64,000 bases of DNA from Streptomyces violaceusniger Tu 4113 (GTDB taxonomy: Bacteria > Actinomycetota > Actinomycetes > Streptomycetales > Streptomycetaceae), in the NCBI RefSeq assembly GCF_000147815.2, contig NC_015957.1:6758001-6822000 (forward strand). Direction: 5' to 3'. Below the pieces are notes generated by a model that had not been told where the DNA came from, did no database searches, and worked only from the letters and a program-made list of their open reading frames with translations. Of this stretch, positions 25,341 through 34,600 are shown one piece after another. The translations under genes were made by a program, and so were the position numbers. Position 1 is the first letter of the stretch. Every line of letters begins with the position of its first letter.

Positions 25341-26150
25341 ATGACCCGCAGCATTCACACCCTCATACTCGACCAGGGCCCCCTCGATGTCACGGTCGAC
25401 CTCCACGGCCGGCAGGGGCGCCCCTTCCTGCTCCTGCACGGAGGCGGCGGTCCGCAGACCGTCGCCCCGTTCGCCGGCCTCCTCGCCGAGCAGCGCGCGG
25501 CCAGGGTGTTCTCCCCCGTCCACCCCGGCTTCGACGGCACCGCCCGCCCCGACTGGCTGACCGACGTCACCACCCTGGCGCAGGTCTACGCGCAACTGCT
25601 CGACGCATTCGATCTGCGGGACGTGGCCGTCGTCGGCAACTCCATCGGCGGCTGGATCGCCGCCGAACTGGCGGCGCTGGGCAGCGACCGGATCAGCAGT
25701 GTCACCCTCGTCGACGCGGTCGGGATCCACGTCCCCGGCCACCCGATCGCCGACACTTTCGGCCTGACGCCCGTCGAGCTGTCCCGCCTCTCCTTCCACG
25801 ACCCCTCGAAGTTCCGCTTCGACCCCAGCGCGCTCTCCGAGGCGCAGCGCGCGGTCATGGCCACCAACCGCGCCACGCTCCAGGTGTATTCGAGCCCACA
25901 TGCCATGGCCGATCCCACCCTGGCCGAGCGCCTGACCAAGGTCGCCCACCCGACCCTGGTGGCATGGGGCGCGAGCGACCAGGTCGTGGACGCCGACTAC
26001 GGACGCGCGTACGCCCAGGCCGTCCCGGACGCGGAGTTCCGGCTGCTGCCCGGCACCGGCCATATGCCCCAGTCCGAGACGCCCGGGCAACTGCTGCCGG
26101 TGGTCTGGGACTTCGCCGACGCCCACGCCACCATCCGGCCGCGCCCCTGA
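25341..26150 (+). CDS. Alpha/beta hydrolase
   Basis: A 269-residue alpha/beta-hydrolase-fold enzyme. The oxyanion strand is LLLHGGGGPQTVAPF, and the nucleophile elbow is VVGNSIGGWIAAELAALG (G-N-S-I-G). The acid is probably in WGASDQVVDADYG and the catalytic His in LPGTGHMPQSETP, so the triad is complete. ATG 25341 is preceded by GAGGAGC. It follows the cupin gene by 53 bases with no terminator, so they are co-transcribed and presumably repressed by the TetR at 24093. Sequence resembles C-C bond hydrolases and esterases alike; the substrate cannot be named. Confidence 0.88.
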   Translation: MTRSIHTLILDQGPLDVTVDLHGRQGRPFLLLHGGGGPQTVAPFAGLLAEQRAARVFSPVHPGFDGTARPDWLTDVTTLAQVYAQLLDAFDLRDVAVVGNSIGGWIAAELAALGSDRISSVTLVDAVGIHVPGHPIADTFGLTPVELSRLSFHDPSKFRFDPSALSEAQRAVMATNRATLQVYSSPHAMADPTLAERLTKVAHPTLVAWGASDQVVDADYGRAYAQAVPDAEFRLLPGTGHMPQSETPGQLLPVVWDFADAHATIRPRP

Positions 26151-26269
26151 GCCGCCCGTCACCGGCCCCGCGCCTGCGCCGCGCGCACGGCGAAGGCCGG
26201 CCGCCTCGGCGACGACCGGCCCGACGTTCAGCCTCCTGCGTTGAACCTCTTGCGTTCAGCTCTCCGCGT

Positions 26270-26788
26270 TCAGCCGCCGACGTTCACATCGATGCAGACG
26301 TAGAAGGCGTTGGCGGTGTCCGCGATGTTCCAGACCGCGAGAACCTTCTGCTTGCCCTTCAGGCCGCCGAAGTCGACCTGATGGGTGACGGTCTCGCCCG
26401 GCTGCGCCCCGTGGTCGTCGACCTCCGCGATCTTCGAGTCGCCGACGAAGTACTGCCAGGTGCTGGTCGAGTGACGCGCCGTCAGCTTCCAGGTGAAGCT
26501 GGCCTTGGACGGGACGGGCGTGACGGCCCAGCCCTTGTTGTCGTCGTCGAGCTCGGCGAACTGCCCATTGCCACCGCTGCAGCTCTTCAGCCCCTTGGGG
26601 CCTTCGACGCTCTGCGGCTCGTACTTGATGTCGCCGCAGGGCACGGTCCCGGCCGCACACTGGGCCTGGCGGCTCGGCGGGGTCGAGATGTAGCCGTGCG
26701 CGCTCGCCTCGCTCGCGGGGAGGCTCAGCGCGATCAGGGGGGCTATCCCCGCACCGAGCACAACGGTCAACTTGCGTTTCATGTTCAT
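26270..26788 (-). CDS. Small AA10 lytic polysaccharide monooxygenase (chitin-type)
   Basis: A 172-residue secreted copper monooxygenase that cleaves crystalline chitin (or cellulose) oxidatively. The signal peptide covers residues 1-30, ending ASA, so the mature chain begins HGYISTPPSRQ. Its N-terminal His31, with His106 in LTARHSTSTW, forms the copper histidine brace. The axial aromatic lies in ANAFYVCIDV. Two cysteine pairs are probable (Cys44/Cys51 and Cys70 with the C-terminal Cys). The mature domain of 142 residues, with no binding module, is of the short AA10 type. ATG 26788 follows GAAGGAG. Its promoter overlaps a dre-like palindrome, matching DasR control of chitinolytic genes. Confidence 0.93.
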   Translation of the reverse strand: MNMKRKLTVVLGAGIAPLIALSLPASEASAHGYISTPPSRQAQCAAGTVPCGDIKYEPQSVEGPKGLKSCSGGNGQFAELDDDNKGWAVTPVPSKASFTWKLTARHSTSTWQYFVGDSKIAEVDDHGAQPGETVTHQVDFGGLKGKQKVLAVWNIADTANAFYVCIDVNVGG

Positions 26789-26924
26789 GCCAACTCCTTC
26801 ACGGCGAGGGCCCCACGCCGGACGGAAAGCCCTTGCCGAAGGTGGGGATGTGGGGGGATGTGGGGGGTGGCTGTGACGGAACGCTTCACGGATCGCCAAG
26901 GCGGCCACGAAGCCGCTCCGCACT

Positions 26925-26960
26925 AGGTCTAGACCATACCGTCTGTCTGTTCACGGTCAA
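26925..26960 (-). promoter_or_regulatory. LPMO promoter overlapped by dre-like site
   Basis: On the minus strand TTGACC (26955-26960), 16 bp and TATGGT (26933-26938) form a promoter. AGGTCTAGACCA (26925-26936) matches the dre core TGGTCTAGACCA in 11 of 12 positions and overlaps the -10, so a bound DasR-type repressor would block initiation. Confidence 0.7.
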
Positions 26961-26975
26961 GACATCGGACAGATG

Positions 26976-26987
26976 TGGTCTGGTCCA
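26976..26987. promoter_or_regulatory. Second dre-like site
   Basis: TGGTCTGGTCCA matches TGGTCTAGACCA in 10 of 12 positions. It lies 51 bp (centre to centre, close to five helical turns) upstream of the first site in the LPMO promoter. Paired 12-bp elements of this type are known from Streptomyces chitinase promoters. Confidence 0.55.
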
Positions 26988-27115
26988 CTGTCATCCCCGC
27001 CGACGTCACCGCTCTCACCAGCCGGGCCCGCGCCGCGGCGCCCGACGGTCAGGACACGACGACGGCCGGACGCGAGGGCGGTCAGAACAAGAAGAGGGTC
27101 AGGACACGAGGGAGT

Positions 27116-29875
27116 TCAGGACGAGAGGGCGGTCAGCCGTCGCCGGTCATGGGGAGAGGATCGGCGGTCCAGCCGCTCTTCCAGACGGCCCCGGGCCGCG
27201 TCGCACCGCCCTGCGGACACGAGCGCGAACAACAGCGCCTCCTCGACAATCTCGCGCTGCGCCGCGCTGCCACCGACACCGGGGAGCCGTGGCAGCAGCC
27301 GCTCCAAACCGCGTGCCGCCTCGGTCCAGCGCTCCTCGAGGATGTCCTCGAACGCCGCGCACAGCGGGGCGATGACACTCCGCTGCACCTCATCGGCGCG
27401 CAGGGCGTGGGCCCGCAGCCGCCGCAGCCCCGGCAGGTCGCCGGCGGCGGTGAGGGCGATGGCGGCGTGCAGGGCGACGAACGCGGTGGCCGGACGCTCC
27501 AGGACGTCCACGGGAGCCGTGTCCAGGACGTCGCCGATCGGGAACGGCCCCTGCCACGCGCCCGCCAGCCGGGCTCGCCACAGCAGCGAACCGGAGTCGA
27601 CCAGCGCGCGGACCCCGTCCACCTTCCCGGGGGACAGTTGCTCCGCCCACCGGCGGCGGACCGCCGCCGTGTCCTCGAGGGCGAGTTCATGCAGGGCGGC
27701 GTGCCAGGAGAAGTGGGCGCGGTGGGTGCCGCCCCGGCCCTGGTGGGCCAGCCATCGTCCGAGTCGCTCACGGCCCGCCTCGTGGTCGCCGCGCTCGTAG
27801 TGCACATGGGCCAGGGCGTGCATCGCGTGTCCGGAGGCGGGCTCGGCGGCCAGCGCCTGCTCGGCCAGGGCTCCGGCCTCGTCGTAACGCCCCTCCTCCT
27901 GGCGCATGAAGGCGAGCAGGGACGTGTGGAACCAGCTTCCCCCGTGCGCCGGGGCGGTCCGCTCGACCACGCGCAGCGCGGCGGTGCCGTCGAGATCACG
28001 CAGACCGGAGAACGCGATGGTGGGCACCGCGACGGCGAGCGCCAGCGCATCGCCCGGGTACTCCTCCAGGTGGCGCAGGAGGGCGGCGTCGCCGTCCGCG
28101 GGCGTGTGCAGGACACGGCGGGAGACGACGTCCACGATGGAGCGCTCGTAGTCGTCGGCCCGCTCGCGCACCGCGCGCCGGGCATCGGCCAGGGCACGGG
28201 AAACGTCCACATCGGCCCCGCACTCATGGCCGATGAGTGCGAGCGCGGCGTGGGCGAGGGCGAATCCGGGGTCGAGCGCCACGGAGCGGCGGAGCGCCTG
28301 CGGGGCCCCGGCCCGGACCTTCAGCAGCCGGTCCACGCCGAGGCGGTAGGCGGTGGCGGCGGCCGCGTGCGTACTGAGAGGAAAGCCCGATGCGTCCGTG
28401 GGCCGACGTGTCCGGCGCCGGGCGGGGCCGCCACCGGCGGGGAGGGCGGAAGCCGTCCACGGGTCGAGGACCGCCTCGGCGATGGTGGCGGCCTGGGCGC
28501 GGATCTCCGGGATGGCGGTCGTCTCCCACAACTCGCCACGGCGGGGAGCGCCGAGGGTCCACAGCGCACGTGTGGTGCTGCCGTCGGCGCCGTGCAACCG
28601 TCCGTCGTCGGTGGCCACGCCCATGCTCAGCGGGCCGGGCATCGCGGCGCCCTGGTCGAGCAGGCTCCGCCACAGCGGGTCGGCCGTGTCCGACAGCCGC
28701 AGGCCCGGCCCCGTACAGTCCACCACCCAGCCCACGGGCAGTGTCCGCGGGCCGTCTCCGGTGGTGAGGGAGACCGTCAGGGAGCCGTCGGGCCGCGCCG
28801 CAGTGGAAGCGAGCCGCCCCTGGTACGTCCGCATCCGCCGGGTGCGGCGCATGCGCCCCACCGCCTCCGCGGTGGCCGGGGGCATCCGGTGGCGGTGGGT
28901 GTTCCACAGGGAGCCGTACTGTGCCACGAACTCGGCTCGCTCCTCGGTGGACATCGATGCCCAGATCTCGGCCGTGACCGGGCGCAGCCCGTCCACCGCG
29001 GGCCGCCAGTCGCCGTGGGTTTGCATGACGCGGCCGATGTGCTGACGTACCGCGGCGCGCAGCGCGGGCAGGGGCAGGCCGCGCAGTGGTGTGGCACACG
29101 CGGCGGCGGGCAGCGGGTCCACCGCATGCGCCTGCGGCAGCCTTCCGCCACGGGAGACGGCGTGCACCGTGCGGCCGGGGCGGTCGAGCGTCATGGCGAT
29201 GTCCACCGAGGTCAGCCCGGTGCCGACGAGGAGGACATCCTCCTTGTCGCCCTGGCCGAGGGCGGCGTCCAGGGCGCCCGGCGCCCAAGGGTCGGCGATG
29301 AAGCGGTCGTTGCCGCGCAGGGCCTCCGGCGCCCATTCGGCGTTGGCGCGGGACGGCCCGGTGGCCAGCACCACGCGGTGCGCGTCGACGGTGCGTCCGT
29401 CGGCGAGCTCCAGCCGGGCCGTCGGGTCCCCGCCGGGGAGGGTGGTCCAGCGGCAGCCGGTGGCCCGGGTGCGCAGCCGGCGGACGGTGACGACACCCTG
29501 CGCCGCCATGATCGCTCGCCCGAGGGTGTCGGCGAGGTAGGCGCCGTAGCGGTAGCGCTCCGCGAAGTCGCCGCCGCGCACGCCCGGTTCACCGTGGTGG
29601 CACAGCCACCGCACGAAGTGTCCCGGGTCGTCGGGGTAGCAGCTCATCTTGCCCGCCGGCACATTGAGGCGGTGGCGCGGGTCAAGAGTGGAATAGGCGA
29701 TGCCGCGCCCGGCCTCCGGGGCCGGGTCGATCAGCAGGAGTTCGAACGGGGTGCGGCGGCGTGCCGCGGTCTCGCAGAGCTGGATCGCCACGAGCGCACC
29801 GGCGGCGCCCGCGCCCACGATGGCGACGGTCCTCGTACACGGCCCTGACGTCGTACACGGCTCTGGCGATGCCAT
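27116..29875 (-). CDS. FAD/NAD(P)-binding oxidoreductase fused to TTC38-like TPR domain
   Basis: A 919-residue protein joining two normally separate families. Residues about 15-480 are an FAD-NAD(P)-binding oxidoreductase: dinucleotide loop VAIVGAGAAGALVAIQL, then RLNVPAGKMSCYPDDPGHFVRWL and VLLVGTGLTSVDIAMTL (second nucleotide fold), and a closing TTAIPEIRAQAATIAEAVL. From about residue 490 a complete TTC38-like TPR domain begins (TDASGFPLSTHAAAATAYRL). Its hallmarks are SGHAMHALAHVHYERGDHEAG, HFSWHAALHELALED and VDSGSLLWRARLAG. No stop or ribosome site separates the parts. ATG 29875 follows GGAGG. It is divergent from a cysteine-free Rrf2 regulator, with a 22-bp palindrome between them. The reaction and partners are unknown. 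Confidence 0.87.
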   Translation of the reverse strand: MASPEPCTTSGPCTRTVAIVGAGAAGALVAIQLCETAARRRTPFELLLIDPAPEAGRGIAYSTLDPRHRLNVPAGKMSCYPDDPGHFVRWLCHHGEPGVRGGDFAERYRYGAYLADTLGRAIMAAQGVVTVRRLRTRATGCRWTTLPGGDPTARLELADGRTVDAHRVVLATGPSRANAEWAPEALRGNDRFIADPWAPGALDAALGQGDKEDVLLVGTGLTSVDIAMTLDRPGRTVHAVSRGGRLPQAHAVDPLPAAACATPLRGLPLPALRAAVRQHIGRVMQTHGDWRPAVDGLRPVTAEIWASMSTEERAEFVAQYGSLWNTHRHRMPPATAEAVGRMRRTRRMRTYQGRLASTAARPDGSLTVSLTTGDGPRTLPVGWVVDCTGPGLRLSDTADPLWRSLLDQGAAMPGPLSMGVATDDGRLHGADGSTTRALWTLGAPRRGELWETTAIPEIRAQAATIAEAVLDPWTASALPAGGGPARRRTRRPTDASGFPLSTHAAAATAYRLGVDRLLKVRAGAPQALRRSVALDPGFALAHAALALIGHECGADVDVSRALADARRAVRERADDYERSIVDVVSRRVLHTPADGDAALLRHLEEYPGDALALAVAVPTIAFSGLRDLDGTAALRVVERTAPAHGGSWFHTSLLAFMRQEEGRYDEAGALAEQALAAEPASGHAMHALAHVHYERGDHEAGRERLGRWLAHQGRGGTHRAHFSWHAALHELALEDTAAVRRRWAEQLSPGKVDGVRALVDSGSLLWRARLAGAWQGPFPIGDVLDTAPVDVLERPATAFVALHAAIALTAAGDLPGLRRLRAHALRADEVQRSVIAPLCAAFEDILEERWTEAARGLERLLPRLPGVGGSAAQREIVEEALLFALVSAGRCDAARGRLEERLDRRSSPHDRRRLTALSS

Positions 29876-29959
29876 GTGATACCTCCTGCTTCCCGGGAAC
29901 CGGCGGCCGAGCAGAACCGGTGCCCCGCTCACGCAACCGGTACCGTAGCCAGCTAAGTG

Positions 29960-29981
29960 CACCAATTCAATGAACTTGGTG
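29960..29981. promoter_or_regulatory. 22-bp palindromic operator, probable Rrf2 site
   Basis: Arms CACCAA and TTGGTG flank TTCA-A-TGAA, giving an almost perfect dyad in an AT-richer segment between the fusion gene (85 bp away) and the Rrf2 gene (105 bp away). It is a likely binding site of the Rrf2 protein. Confidence 0.7.
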
Positions 29982-30085
29982 AACTGATGGCAGAACGGCG
30001 GTGAGTCCTTGGCTGGAGGCCGGTGCCCAAGCCGGCGGTATGGTGCCTCGGCCCATGAAACGGACGTGCGTGATAACTTGCCCAG

Positions 30086-30550
30086 GTGCGGATCACAGCC
30101 AAGTCGGACTATGCCGTCCGGGCGATGGCCGAACTGGCGGCCGCGGAGGGCTCACCCCTGACCGCCGAGCAGGTGGCGACCCGGCAGGACATTCCACTGC
30201 GTTTCCTCTTCGGCATCCTGCGGGAGCTGCGCCTGGCCCATCTGGTGCGCAGTGTGCGGGGCCCTGAAGGGGGATATCTCCTGGCGCGCCCGGCGAAGGA
30301 GATCACCCTCGCCGACGCGATCCGCGCCATGGACGGCCCGCTGGCCAACGTACGGGATGTGGGCCTCAGCGGTCTGGAGTACCCGGGAGCGGCGGCGGTG
30401 CTCCCGGATGTGTGGCGCGCGGTGCGGGCGAGTCTGCGGCAGGTCCTGGAGAAGACCACCTTCGCGGATCTGGCCGCCGGTGAACTGCCCCCGCTGGTCC
30501 AGGCACGGGCCCGCGAATACCTCGACGACGTCCGCCACTACGACACATGA
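30086..30550 (+). CDS. Rrf2-family regulator without cysteines
   Basis: A 154-residue winged-helix regulator of the Rrf2 family. The N-terminal RITAKSDYAVRAMAELA is the family hallmark. The HTH follows (LTAEQVATRQDIPLRFLFGILRELRLAHLV) and the wing (VRSVRGPEGGYLLARPAKEITLADAIRAMDG) is well conserved. IscR, NsrR and RsrR hold an Fe-S cluster through three cysteines or alternatives. This protein has no cysteine at all, so it must sense something else, as CymR-like members do via a partner protein or metabolite. GATAAC at 30072-30077 lies 8 bases before GTG 30086, and no ribosome site is seen, so the mRNA may be leaderless. It probably represses the divergent oxidoreductase-TTC38 gene and itself. 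Confidence 0.88.
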   Translation: MRITAKSDYAVRAMAELAAAEGSPLTAEQVATRQDIPLRFLFGILRELRLAHLVRSVRGPEGGYLLARPAKEITLADAIRAMDGPLANVRDVGLSGLEYPGAAAVLPDVWRAVRASLRQVLEKTTFADLAAGELPPLVQARAREYLDDVRHYDT

Positions 30551-30965
30551 CCGCCGGGGGCTGACGGGCTCGACGCCTCGCTGGTCCCGCCGTCCGTCCA
30601 GGGCACCGAGTTCACCGACGGTGCCCCGCCCGCAGGGGCGGGGCGGGGCAGTTCAGCCCGGTACGGATTGGCTCTCCCCGGCGGCACTCCTCATGACCCC
30701 TGCCCCGCAGTACGACGACACCGCATCGCCCGACGCGGCGCGGCGGGGTGCGGAAGGCGAGCCCACGCCTGCGACGACCCCTCCCGCGGACCACCTGGTG
30801 GCGGACCACCGGAGCCGGTGTCGGACTGGGGAGGCCGCCGCCGTAGTCCGCCCGGCGGAACTCACCGACGCCCCGCTGATGTCCCGTTCGCGGGCCCGGA
30901 CTCAGCGTTCGTGGCCGGGGGGAAATTCGCTCGCCGGGCGGGCCGCGCGCTGCTAGCTTGCGGCC
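30551..30965. other. 415-bp intergenic stretch
   Basis: It holds the hairpin at 30624-30643 and otherwise no gene I can support. Open frames crossing it lack ribosome sites and family resemblance. Confidence 0.5.
30624..30643. terminator. Hairpin terminator after Rrf2 gene
   Basis: CCCCGCCC, loop GCAG, GGGCGGGG, an 8-bp GC-only stem 74 bases after the Rrf2 stop. Confidence 0.65.
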
Positions 30966-31631
30966 GTGGATCTCTTCTCACGCTCGTGGACGGCGTTGCG
31001 CACTGCGGTCGCCGAGCTCCCGGACGAGGACTTCGCCCGGCCGTCCGGCTGTGCCGGCTGGCTCGTACGGGACCTGGTGTGCCACCTGATCATCGACGCC
31101 CAGGACGTCCTGATCACCCTCGTGACGCCCGCCGAGACGGAACCGACGCGCACCGCGGTGACCTACTGGGAGGTTGCCGGAACGCCGCCGACCGGCGACG
31201 ACCCGCTCGACGCGCTGACCGTCCGGATGGCCGCCGCGTACGAGGAGCCGTGGCTGCTGAAGTTCCACCTCGACGACGTCGGCTCCGCCGCCGGGCGCGC
31301 GGGCGAGCTCGCCGACCCGGGCCTGTGGGTCAGCACCCGCGACGAGGTGTTCACCGCGGGCGACTACCTCTCCGTGTACGTGCTGGAGTGGACCCTGCAC
31401 CACCTCGACCTGATCGCACACCTGCCGGGTGCGGCGGAACCGCCCGCCGAGAGCCTCGCCGGGGCACGCGTGATGCTGGAGCGGATCGCCGGGGCGGCGT
31501 TCCCCGCGTCGTGGTCCGACACGGACGCACTGCTGGTCGGCACCGGCCGACGAGCCGCAACCGATGCGGAGCAGGCCGAACTGGGCGAACTGGGCGAACT
31601 GGCCGCGAAATTCCCGGTCTTCCTCGGGTAA
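30966..31631 (+). CDS. Maleylpyruvate isomerase-family (mycothiol-dependent, DinB-like) protein
   Basis: A 221-residue protein of the DinB/maleylpyruvate-isomerase N-terminal fold, a four-helix bundle whose three His residues bind divalent metal and which in some members uses mycothiol as cofactor. The first helix pair reads VDLFSRSWTALRTAVAELPDEDFARPSGCAGWLVRDLVCHLIIDAQD; the His in VCHLIID and the HHLDLIAHL segment (EWTLHHLDLIAHLPG) supply the probable metal ligands. GTG 30966 starts at the family N-terminus, but I see no strong ribosome site. Actinomycetes carry dozens of such paralogues, mostly of unknown substrate. It converges with the CHAT gene, whose stop is 36 bases away. Confidence 0.82.
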   Translation: MDLFSRSWTALRTAVAELPDEDFARPSGCAGWLVRDLVCHLIIDAQDVLITLVTPAETEPTRTAVTYWEVAGTPPTGDDPLDALTVRMAAAYEEPWLLKFHLDDVGSAAGRAGELADPGLWVSTRDEVFTAGDYLSVYVLEWTLHHLDLIAHLPGAAEPPAESLAGARVMLERIAGAAFPASWSDTDALLVGTGRRAATDAEQAELGELGELAAKFPVFLG

Positions 31632-31667
31632 GCCGCCGACCTCCGTCGTGGCCCCCTGCCATCCGCG

Positions 31668-34600
31668 TCATACCGCGCGCCGGGCCGCCGGGTTGCCCTG
31701 GTGGGTGAAGGCGGCCCAGAGGTGGATGCGGTCGAGGTCGGTACGGGCGGCTTCGTCGCACAGCTCGCCGTGGAGGGTGGGCGGTGGCTCGCGCCGCGGG
31801 TCGAGCATCCAGAGCTGGGCCGCGCGCAGGGCGTCCACCGGGGCGAGGCCCTGGCTGGTGACGAAGTCGTGGAAGACGGCCATCATCAGGGCCGTCGTGG
31901 CGTCATGGACGGCCCAGCGCGAGCCGATGACATCGGCCGCACCGCGGGCGATCAGGGCGGTGGACAGGGTCAGGGCCTCGTCGTGGTCGCGGGTGCTCAG
32001 GTCCGTCTCGCAGGCGCTGAGCACTACCAGCGGGCCCGCGGCGGCCGGCTGCCCGGTGGCGGCGCCGTCCAGGATGCGGGCCACGGTCAGGCGTCCGGCG
32101 TCCTCGGGACCGGCCGGTGGGGCGGCGAGCCACAGTGCCGAACGCGTGGGATCCGGGCCGGCCAGGGCGTGGCAGGAGATGTGCAGGACGGCGACCGGGG
32201 AGCCGCCGCCGGGCAGGACAGCGAGAATGTCCTCGGGGGTGCCCGGTGCGTCGATGGCGGTGGCCGTGGGGAACTCGCCGTAGCGAAGGCCCTCGGGATA
32301 GCAGGCCGCGCGCAGCGCCTCCGCCTCGATCTCGGCCCATACGAGGCTGAGTTCGGGGTCGGCGACCAGCACCTGCCCGGCAGTGGTGGGCAGCCGGTCC
32401 CGGGTCGCGGCCCGCAGGAACTCGCCGCCGGAGGGCGCGTAGCTGAGCACCGCGTCCTCGCAGGCGTACCGGTGCTCGCGCCCGTCGGTCCCGTACGGGG
32501 TGCGGGCCGCGTGCCAGGCGACCGCGCCGAGTGGCCCGCAGGGCACCAGCACGATCCGCGGCGGCTGGTGGAGCGGGCCCACGGCTGCCAGGACGGGGCC
32601 CATCCCGGCGGGCCAGGCCCAGTCGCACAGGTCGCGCAGCGCCGCTTCCCACTGCCCGTCCCGCTCCATCCGCGGGCCCGCGTCGGCTTGGGCGTCGGCG
32701 GCTGCCCGGGAGCGCCGGGCGGTGGCGTCGAGGTAGCGCTCCAGTGGCGGGCTGCCGGGGGTCAGCAGCGGCAGCTTCAGGACGGTGGGTCGCGCGTCGC
32801 CGGTGCCGGGGCGGAGGATCAGAGCGAGGCCGGGCATGCCGGGGTGCTGCCCGGGGACGAGGTAGACGAGTGCGTCGGCGCCGGCGGCGGTGAGACCGGC
32901 CGTCAGTGATGGCAGGTCCGGGGGGCCGAGCAGTTTCCAGGCGTCCGCGCCGCTGCCCGCACCCAGCGCTTCCAGTGCCCTGCGCCGCAGCGTGCCCGGG
33001 ATCTGCGGCCCGGTGGACTGACCACTCGGCGTGGCCGGGGTGCCGGGCCGGAGCGGGTCCGCGGTGTCGGGCCGGGGCGCGTCCGCGGCGACCTCGGCGC
33101 GCCACTGCCGGGCCAGGTCCGGGTGTCCTCGGGCTTCGAGGAGTTCGGGAATGCCACGGGACGCGGCCGCGGCCCGCAGCACCAGGGCCCGGCCCAGTTC
33201 CAGCGCGTGCACCGCATCGGCCGGGCGGCCGCACACGGTGGTCCAGTAGGCCAGCCACAGCGCCTGTGCCGACCCGAAGCGGGCGACGGTCAGGCCGTGT
33301 TCGGAGCCGAGTTGGAGGAGAACGTCGGCGGACAGCCTGACCAGCGCCTCGCTTCTGGCGGCCAGGGCGGCCTCCCGGTCCTCGTCGGCGCTCGGACCGC
33401 CGCGCTGACGGCGCAGCCAGTGGGCTTCGGAGAGCTGGGTCAGGGTGTCGGCGGAGTGCGGCAAGCCGTGTCCCCGGGCGAACATCTCGCGGACCTGGGA
33501 CAGCTCGGTGATGCACACGTCGAGCAGGTCCGGGTCATCGAGGTGGCGGGCCGCGTGCAGCAGGGCCCGGCCGAGCTGATACCGCAGCCGGAGTTCCTCG
33601 TGAGGGGTGGGCTGCGGTCCGTCGAGGATCCGGTGGACCTCCGCGATGGCCGCGTCGGCGGCGTCCCGGCTGGGCTCGATCCTGATCAGCTGGATCAGCG
33701 CGAAGGTGCGCACGGCCGGGAAGTACGGTCTGAGCATGGGGGCGATCCGCCGTGAGTCGGCCCCCACGACCTCCCGCATGTACCAGGCCGCGGCGCGGAG
33801 TTCCTCAGGATCCTGGTTGCGGGCGGCCTGTTCCTGATGCACCTCGGCCAGAGTGGCGGCGAGCGCGAAGCGGTTCTCCTGGTCGGGCGGCAGGGTGGCG
33901 TACAGGCCGGTCAGCTCCTCGACCAGGCGGGGCAGCACGGTGGGATCCCCGCTGCGGCGGGCCAGAGCCAGCTCGTTCTGGGCGGCGAACACCATCGAGG
34001 TGAGCGTGTCCGTGGACGGCGGTGAGCCCTCGCGCTCGTGAGCGGCGCGCAATTCCCTGGCCATCGTCCGGGCGGCGTCGGCGGCCCGAAGGCTGCCCCC
34101 GAGTGCCGCCGCCGCACGGAGCTTCCCGGCCAGGCCGATGGCCAGGGTATGGCGGGCGGCCGTGGCCCTCTCACCGTCCCCCGGCGAGATGTCCATCATC
34201 TCCCGAAGCCGGGCGGCGCTTGTCTCCAGGTGTGCCAGATCGCCGGTCTGGGACACCCGTACGCCATCGACCAGAGCGGCCATCTGCTGCTCCAGGCCGA
34301 AGTACCCCGGGCCGCCGGGACGGTCGTCGGGGTCCGGCCCCGGCTCCGACATGGCCTCGTCCACCTCGTCGAAGTCCATCGTGCCGGGCACCAGGAGGTT
34401 GGCGTGCACCAGCAGGACGGCATGCAGCCTGGCGATACGGGCACGTTCGGGTGTGTGCGCCGACAGCTCTCCCAGGGCCCGCCGGGCGACGTTCGCTCCG
34501 TGACGGACACACGGGGCCAGCGCTTGGGGGTCGCCCTCACCCGACCTGAGCCCGATCAGCAGCGCGCGCAGTGGCGCGAAGACCGATCGGTCCAGGCCCA

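Noticed and set aside
26975..29848. 957-codon open frame on the plus strand across the fusion gene
   Set aside because: Low-complexity Gly/Gln/Arg translation without any family motif; the minus strand holds clear conserved domains.
30551..30965. Degenerate gene between Rrf2 and the DinB-like gene
   Set aside because: Translations in all frames gave only low-complexity sequence; apart from a hairpin nothing could be supported.
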